38,735 nucleotides of DNA, from the NCBI GenBank assembly GCA_019649035.1, contig BMAT01007307.1:10414-49148 (forward strand). The letters are read 5' to 3'. Under the pieces are notes generated by a model. That model worked only from the letters and a program-made list of their open reading frames with translations. It was not told the origin of the DNA and did no database searches. Position numbers and translations under genes: made by a program. Positions 32,801 through 38,735 of this stretch are shown here, in pieces. The stretch is from Elysia marginata (lineage: Eukaryota > Mollusca > Gastropoda > Plakobranchidae). The stretch's first letter is position 1. Every line of letters starts with the position of its first letter.

Positions 32801-35721
32801 GAGCCTTATTTGCCCCTGGTTGCCTCACATATTTTATAAGACGATGCCTATTATATAAATTGTTATTTTTGGATTGCATCTTGTCAAAGAAAACTGTTAA
32901 TGTTTTATGTTCCGATTCATTTGTAACAGCTTGTCCCAACCGGGAAGCTCAAGCTTTCCTTCAGTCGGTGAAGGGAACGCTGCATACAACACTGCCTGTA
33001 AAGGATTAACTGCCACAACAGGAAGCATGCTCTGCTCTGACACTAGAAAAGGAAACTGCACAGGTCGTGCTCCTCAGGGCGCTATGCTAGAACAGCAACA
33101 GCAGCAGCAGCAGCAAAGGTTGCAGCAAACAATGCCTTCACGGGAGAATTATGGAGGTATTTGTCAATAAGTTTGTTTTTTCTAACTTTTTTTCTTGATT
33201 GGTGTTTTCCATATTCAAGCATTTTCAATTGCAAGTCTTTATTTAACTCTTTTTTTTTTTTTTGTTCAGAGATTTTTGTTGTAGAGAAGTTAATTTTTTT
33301 TTTAAATAATGATATGTTTATGTGTACAATGTATATATTTTTATGAATAATATTTGTTATTGAAACAATTGTAACCAAAATTTGTATGGCTTTTTTTTTT
33401 TATTACAGTCAACCCTACCTAAGTCCAGTCTCAGTTTTTTTCAATTTTTTTTTGTTTGTTTCCGACACGGACAAATATTTATAGGGAATTTCACACGACT
33501 CAATATTTATCCCAAGTTGATAATATATTATTGATGATGTCCCCTGGAGATCAATTTAAGCAGAGTTGACTGTATTGCAAGTTTGAAATATCAATTGTTT
33601 TTCCCCAAATCTGCATTTCTGCCAGAACTTGGTTGCATGATGATGGATAGCCCGAGTCCAGTACACAACAGTTTCCCTGGCATGAGCGGTGACAGTTATA
33701 GCACAAACCCAAATAACAATATGTCTAACAGCATTCGGACTTGCTGTGAGGGCAGCAGACACACCAGCCCCCAAATGGTTGGTGGTGGAGGCACTACAGT
33801 CAGACAGTCGATGTTCAGACAATTTTCCGATGGCCCTCAAGTCGGGCAATATCACAGCAGGAAGCAGCAGTACCAACACAGTATCAGTGTGCAGGGTTTT
33901 GGGCCGACTGCATGTCATCATAGTGGTGGAGACACCCAGCCTAGTCATGGCACCCCATCCTCTACTCCATTCAATTCACACTCTTCTGGCTCGGGTTGCT
34001 TTCCTTTGTCTCCCTCCACCCCAGTTAACTGTGGCTCACAGGAAAAATATCCAACAGGTTACGGTGAGGACTGTGCAGGGACAGTAAACAACAATGGCAG
34101 CCCTAGAAAATTGTTTTGTACTTCTTCATCTTCGCCACCACTTGGGGAACGAGGGCATTCTTCATCGTCTCATGCATCCTCTGGCAGCTTTCATAACACA
34201 TGTAACGCAGGGTTCACGTCGTCTTCTGAAGACCAAACGACTAACAGTGCAGGTGTATCCAGAGAACAAGGGAGGCAACAAGAACAACAAGGGACAAACC
34301 TTTCTCCTCTGGAGAAAATGGAAGCCATGAGTGACAAGTACAAACCAAGCAGCAATTACCAAACAGTCGTTGCAGAACAAAAGGTGGGTTCCTCTCCTTA
34401 ATCTCTCCATCTGATCTTCACCGTCATCTTTCTGTTTTTGAGTCCAGGAAGAGTCACTTACAACCCCTCACTCCCACCCCACCCCAGTTCTCTTATGACT
34501 AACTTAAAATTTTTAAACTCTGTTTAGACCTGATTAATGAATGTTTAAATCAACTCCTGGTTTGTCAATTTTTAACTTCAGCCTGGTTTACCCTGACTGC
34601 CTGTCTCATACAAACAATTTGAGTTGATAAATTTTGTAAAACCAACAGATCAAGTATATATTTTTGTGGTATTAAAACTTTTCACTTTCATATCATGAAT
34701 TGTTAAACCCGGTCATTTAAACTTTGTTACAATAAGTCTATGCAATATTACTAAGCACAGTCATTGACGTGTGCTCTCCAGGATGCTACTTGGGGTGAAT
34801 TTTCCAGCCAAAAGTTCTTGATTTAAAAAAAAAAAAACAACAATTTTTTATAGGCCTCTTGACAGAAAATGCATGAAAACACTTTTGACTCTCTAAATTT
34901 TTTTTCCTTGTCTCTGATATGTACTTTGTCAATAGGGGCAGCCTGGCAAAGTGATTTGCTCGTCAGACCTGAGATCTGGAGGTCGCTGGTTCAGTTCCCG
35001 ATCATGCCATGTTTCAATTGCCTTGGGAAAGCAATTTACCATAACTTTCTCCAGTCCACCCACCTGTAAAATGGGTACCCAGCTAGCAATTCTTGAATTT
35101 GTGATATGCGCCTGCAACGCCCTGGACATGGGTTAAAAGTGGTCTTCAAATTAATGTACTGGTCTGCTGGGGCATTAGTGGCACTGCTCTGTGGCGAGAC
35201 AGTTACGCTGAGTAATGAAGCCCAATTTCGCTGAAGCGATTAATATAGTTTATTAAAAATAAAAATGTTGAAATTTTCAAAAAATTGAGATTTTTTTCTC
35301 TGTGACTTCCAATCCTTGCCCTAATAAAGAAATGTGCTAAGACTAATATAATTTACAAACACCATTTTATAAATATAGCATGTCTGTAATTCTCAGATTG
35401 CAGTTGACGGCAGTAAGAAAACAAAATCATTCAAGTCAGCAACCAAACAGAGTTCTGTCGGGACAGGTGGAGGAGGCTCATCCTTCAACTCTTTTGGCTC
35501 CAACACAAGCGGAGGTTCCTCTGGCTCCTCCACCGTCTGCAGCGCCAGCCAGACATTCCCGATGAGGGTTAAAGTTCGCCAGGAGCGTGACGGGCGAGGG
35601 GGCCAGGGGGGAGTGGTCAGCGGAGGCCAGGTGCCTGGTGTTGAGGACTTGGGTTCCCTCACCATCTCTAAAAAGTCTGTGTCGATGCCTCAGAATATGA
35701 AGCCACAGCCTTATAGGAAAG
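29522..35721 (+). CDS. Death-domain protein with long low-complexity tail (3' partial)
   Basis: Exons: 29522-29839, 30467-30614, 31148-31403, 32930-33156, 33626-34383, 35397-35721. All introns are GT-AG and phases agree (677 codons plus 1 nt, still open at the last donor GTGAGA). The ATG at 29522 is in a strong Kozak context (AACCATGG), with an in-frame TAG at 29489. Residues 62-155 form a death domain: VIPWEFVPPPVVRKL, then NNWRALAGALG with the core Trp at about 91, then LLKEFAIRQDASLNEML and INRKDCVEII. The last helices resemble p75NTR/ankyrin-type death domains, and the NNWRALAG part resembles MyD88/IRAK/UNC5-type ones. Residues 156-316 are Met/Pro/Gly-rich with a run of eight Gln at about 296-303. 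Residues 317-569 are Ser/Gly-rich and probably disordered; 570-677 are Gly/Ser-rich then basic. No transmembrane segment, TIR or kinase domain lies in the visible part. Death domains usually recruit partners in innate-immune or cell-death signalling; the exact role is unknown. Confidence 0.8.
29948..30145. repeat. Interspersed repeat ending TTCCACTGTA, copy 2
   Basis: Diverged second copy of the 2693-2872 repeat in the same orientation. It lies in the first intron of the death-domain gene, about 108 nt after the donor of exon 1. Confidence 0.55.
30467..30614 (+). CDS. Death-domain gene, exon 2 (C-terminal helices of the domain)
   Basis: The acceptor ctgcag is at 30461-30466 and the donor GTAAGG starts at 30615. 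It encodes residues 107-155, beginning FIESVQGIHSEVLLKEFAIR and ending near EIISNSLP. The pattern A-x-L-x-x-ML-x-AL-x-x-I-x-R-x-D matches the fourth to sixth helices of a typical death domain. Confidence 0.85.
31866..32070 (-). repeat. Unnamed interspersed repeat, copy 3
   Basis: The reverse complement matches the copy at 9821-10012 along its whole length: CAAATTTTCT, CTGAAAATCTTGG, ATTCTCATGTACAT, TACTGAATTGTCG, ATTCAGTTTCTCAGGCTTAA and GGAAAATATCTGAAAAATG. It lies in the death-domain gene intron 31404-32929. Confidence 0.65.
32320..32832. mobile_element. TIR-bounded element in a death-domain gene intron
   Basis: Left end TTTGAGGCAACCAGGGTGAATAAGG (32323-32347 region) is the inverse of the right end, which read on the minus strand is GTGAGGCAACCAGGGGCAAATAAGG (from about 32829). 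The termini match over about 30 nt with a few mismatches. The roughly 510-bp interior has no meaningful ORF, so it is a candidate non-autonomous DNA transposon. It lies in the intron 31404-32929. Confidence 0.6.
33092..33117 (+). repeat. CAG run encoding polyglutamine in the death-domain gene
   Basis: Eight consecutive Gln codons (mixed CAG/CAA) within exon 32930-33156, followed by Arg-Leu-Gln-Gln. The CAA interruptions would limit expansion. Confidence 0.85.
33626..34383 (+). CDS. Death-domain gene, large Ser/Gly-rich exon
   Basis: This 758-nt open exon encodes residues 317-569, rich in Ser, Gly, Asn, Thr and Gln, with several SP/TP dipeptides and no recognisable fold. It is bounded by a consensus acceptor (ctgccag) and donor (GTGGGT). 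Its base composition is clearly richer in GC than the flanking introns, which supports coding. Confidence 0.8.
34935..35265 (+). mobile_element. tRNA-derived SINE in a death-domain gene intron
   Basis: An A-box-like TGGCAAAGTGA (34944-34954) is followed 33 nt later by a B-box-like GGTTCAGTTCC (34988-34998), the internal RNA polymerase III promoter of a tRNA head. About 240 nt of non-tRNA body follow, with an A/T-rich tail (TTTATTAAAAATAAAAATG). It sits in the intron 34384-35396, in the same orientation as the gene. Confidence 0.75.
35397..35721 (+). CDS. Death-domain gene, last visible coding exon
   Basis: Encodes residues 570-677: a Gly/Ser-rich part, then MRVKVRQERDGRGGQGG, and finally KKSVSMPQNMKPQPYRK. 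The donor GTGAGA at 35722 leaves the frame open in phase 1. No convincing acceptor plus exon was found in 35722-38735, so the rest of the gene is probably beyond the window. Confidence 0.75.
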
Positions 35722-35754
35722 GTGAGATGAAACATCTAGAGTCAACTCACAATG

Positions 35755-35917
35755 CTTTTGACCTAAATCTACCCATTTGGGCGGAATTATATATCAAAAG
35801 CATTTAAGCTGCATATTTTTTCTACCTATTGTCCTACACAAAGTGGTGTGCAATCTGCAAGAAGGAAGGCGGAAGAGATTTTGTTTCCCAAGTCGTGACG
35901 TAGATATAGGTCAGAAC
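35755..35917. mobile_element. MITE-like element, copy 2
   Basis: Second copy of the 3683-3867 element in the same orientation, 163 bp. The left end (TTTGACCTAAATCTAC) and right end (GTAGATATAGGTCAGAAC) are inverted. It begins about 33 nt after the donor of the last visible death-domain exon (35721). Confidence 0.7.
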
Positions 35918-37339
35918 CATTTTAGCCCTAAGAAATGCTCCAATATTGATCGCATTTATGCATTCTCGTCAGCAGTCCCAAGGTGGCAAAACAAATTTGA
36001 GAGACAAGATCCCTTTATAAGAAAGTGCAGAATTCAATGGAAAAATCATCACAAAAATTGACTGATTTAATTTTTTGAGAGGACAAAACTGTCTATTCAA
36101 TTAAAAATGGATACAAAAGCAACAAATATAATTTCTGCATTTTATAGTAGTTTGTTCTGTATGCCTTTTAAATGTTGGACTTAAAGATTGGCTTAAGCAT
36201 AATTATGATCCATTGGAAGGAAGCACAACTTGATATGCCAACTGATGTGATTTCACTTCTTTAAAAAAATATTTTAAAAATAATATTACAACCATGAGAT
36301 TGAAGAGTATAGCTCCTTAATTGTTGAATGTTTTTAGAGGTGTTAATTTATGCCTTAAGTATTTCTCTGTAATCATCTCTTTATTTTTAAAGTCACTTTG
36401 AACCTATGCATTCAGAAAATCGTGTGATTGATCAATTTTGTGAAAAATTTATTCTATGCGCATCTATATCGGTTCTGTGGTTACAGAGGATATAGTGATT
36501 GGAGCCCAACCGAAGGCCTTTTATATAAGAGATGAGAGAAATGGATCGGTGACATCTGGAGGGCCCATCGGCCTTGAAAATTTTTCAAAAGCATGGACTA
36601 TCAGGGACAAAAAACATTACAGAAAAAAACTTTTTATGAACTTTAAAATGGTAGTAGGTTAACTAGAGGTCACAGATCAGATAGCAAGCCTGGGAAAATA
36701 TTTATTTGCTCCTCTGTGCCCACCATGCACTAACTGGGTAGTTATTTGCCATGCTGTTTATGCTGACTGTAGGACTAGGTTTACTTTTTACCTTGGATTT
36801 AATTTTAACCTATGACATGGCGTCATATGTCACTGGTAATAACAAGAGGCTAAGATTCTAAGAGGCTGGGTTTGAATTCCCAGCTGGTTTATAATTTACA
36901 CATTATTCTTGAGAAACTCAGTTTTACCTTGCTGCTTTGTCACTGAGCTTGAGGGATGCAATGTAAAAAAAAAGAAGCTGGTACTCCTTTAAGTTTAGAT
37001 TATAGATCGGTATTGATCTGTTGGGAAACCTATGTAAAGCCTTTGAGCACTTCTTGTAGAGTTTGCCCTTGTAGAGTTTGCCCCTGACTTCACTGGAGTC
37101 GACTTAGCGTGAGTGGATTTTTGCTTCGGTGGATCTTCATTTCTGAGAACATTCCCTTTTGTAATTAGCTTTCCTGCAAAAAAGAAGCTGATATGTCGAT
37201 GTTGACTTAACCGTCATGACGGTCAAGTAGATCTGATCCTTATATCCCTGCCCCACTTCCCTTTTTAGTCAATAATTCATTCTGGATAAGTCGATTTTAG
37301 GAAAAATAAAAGTGATCTTCAAGCTATTTCCGTAAAAAA

Positions 37340-38220
37340 TGAATGTATCCAGTAAGTTCTAAGCTACAAATATTTAGGAGTAGTTATTAATAACAAGTTG
37401 GAATGGAGTCGTCACCTGAAAATACTTCATAAGAAATTAAACTCAAGGCTTTACTTTATGAGAAAGTTTTCCTCCTTCAAAATTGAAAGTTGTGCACTCT
37501 GATTTATAGATCTGTGATGGAGAGTATTATTGTGTTTTGCATCGTTGTCTGGGCCGGAAACGCCAAAAAGTGTGACGTACATCAAATTGATCATTTAATC
37601 AAAAAAGCTCGCAAATATACTGATGAAATCAAATGTGTAAACACTCTTTTTGATATGTTTTGTACGAAAAAGCTGAAAAATATTTTGGAGGACAATAGTC
37701 ATCCCTTGTTTGACAGATACACCTTTTCAATGCGCAGCCTACATCTTTTTTTTAATCACTACAAAAACTGAAAGACGAAGGAAGTCATTTGTGCCATATT
37801 CAATAAGAACGTTCAATTTAACATATAAAATATAAAGCCAAACAAGTCGGTTTGCGTATACAAGTAAATATAGACTAATCCTTTTTACAAATCTATTATG
37901 CATATATATATATATTATTATATATATATCTGGAAAGGAATTTTTAGACGAGATAATTGTTTTATCTATCTTGTGTTATTTATATATTGGAATTTTTAAG
38001 TCGGTGATGCACCTTCTGAATGTGAAATATGTTTAGTTATTTATTCTTACAAACTAATATTTATGGTTTTTAGTTGGTCGAATTTGCATTTTTAAAATTT
38101 ATGTATAAAATTCTATATCAATATATATTTTTAAGCATACGTCTGTAACCAAATTTCCTGAAAAGGATGAATAAAGAATTATTATTATCATTATTATTAT
38201 TTTTATTATTATTAAGTCGA
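37340..38220 (+). pseudogene. LINE reverse transcriptase C-terminus with ATT-rich 3' tail
   Basis: From about 37360, plus-strand frames read YKYLGVVINNKLEWSRHL, LHKKLNSRLYFMRKF, then IYRSVMESIIVFCIVVWAGN, IDHLIKKARK and NSHPLFDRY. This is the usual C-terminus of CR1/L2-type elements in invertebrates. A frameshift falls near 37500. About 400 nt of AT-rich 3' UTR follows and ends in AATAAAG plus an imperfect ATT repeat (38172-38213), a typical LINE tail. It lies downstream of the last visible death-domain exon, probably in an intron. Confidence 0.75.
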
Positions 38221-38735
38221 TCTTTACTTTTCTCATGTACTAAATGGTGAAGCGATAGTGTTATAATGAGACTGAGAGGCAACACAAACTTTCTATGAGT
38301 ATGACGCAACACCTTTAAAGTACTGCCTACTTGCCTTCACCCCACTATTCGCTTACACAACAATTCACACACTCTCGTCACAGTCATAAGTTTACCAAAG
38401 GATGGAAGTCACTTTGGCTTGTTAAAAAGGAAACCCATGGTCAGGGATGGGCCAGCTGAGGGTTAGACCTAGCCTACACATGCAGCACCAGTCACATGCT
38501 CCACAAACCACAGCTTAGGTTCACGCTAATTACTCCCCCAACCACTCCTCACCTTTCTCCCCTTGCCCAATAAGCCCAAGGCTTTTCCGATCTCCAGTCT
38601 GCTTATCACTAAAGTCAATACATGTATTCGTAAGGCATTGTCTTCGTAAGATTAGAGGCCTAGATCCAGATCCATTCTTCCCTTTCTTTTCCGAAACACC
38701 CACACCATGTCACGTTCTCAGCTATGTATCACTAA

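Noticed and set aside
33556..33948. Antisense ORF of 130 residues
   Set aside because: It is the shadow of the Ser/Gly-rich death-domain exon on the other strand.
36456..36662. 68-residue ORF downstream of the last death-domain exon as a possible next exon
   Set aside because: No recognisable domain, no consensus acceptor in the needed phase, and AT-rich intron-like composition.
36840..36900. B-box-like GGGTTTGAATTCC as a tRNA or SINE
   Set aside because: No acceptable A box at the right distance and no tRNA fold could be drawn.

Overview
This is a eukaryotic (animal) genomic window: AT-rich, intron-dense, with GT-AG introns, many simple repeats and degenerate transposable elements, and two runs of N (11554-11653 and 24781-25563). 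The gene content and transposon types suggest an invertebrate, most likely a gastropod mollusc; this is inferred from overall character and was not tested. No bacterial-style operons, CRISPR arrays or rRNA genes are present.

Two protein-coding genes could be reconstructed by hand, arranged head-to-head. The first, on the minus strand (start codon at 20702, stop at 8684), has 11 coding exons joined in perfect phase into a 395-residue protein. Its C-terminal half matches PRAS40/AKT1S1 (Drosophila Lobe), the Akt substrate and mTORC1 component. It carries a TOS-like FTMDG, a SVPISMP segment like the mTORC1 site, and a C-terminal RQRVNT Akt site. Its N-terminal half holds a Cys-rich segment (CHC...CVPC) and a predicted coiled coil. 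The second, on the plus strand (start at 29522), has six coding exons totalling 677 codons and runs on past the last recognised donor at 35721. It encodes an N-terminal death domain followed by a long Ser/Gly/Gln-rich, low-complexity region. The family could not be assigned and the 3' end is probably outside the window.

The rest is mobile and repetitive DNA. Left flank (1-8683): a 10-bp minisatellite at the window edge, a large purine/pyrimidine inverted repeat (793-1296), a tRNA-like SINE head, a MITE and a degenerate minisatellite. Inside the PRAS40 introns: a mariner element with both TIRs and TA duplications (17063-18078), a LINE 3' tail, and copies of an unnamed interspersed repeat. Between the two genes (20729-29521): an RTE-like LINE remnant, a CR1/L2-like LINE remnant, a degraded Ty3/gypsy integrase region, a cluster of the palindrome AGATCT and a large composite trinucleotide repeat able to fold on itself. 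Inside and beyond the death-domain gene: a TIR-bounded element (32320-32832), a tRNA-derived SINE (34935-35265), a second MITE copy and a LINE remnant ending in an ATT-rich tail (37340-38220).

No clearly new enzymatic system is visible. The points most worth following are the N-terminal Cys-rich module on a PRAS40 homologue, the unassigned death-domain protein next to it, and several repeat families that can be defined from copies within this one window.
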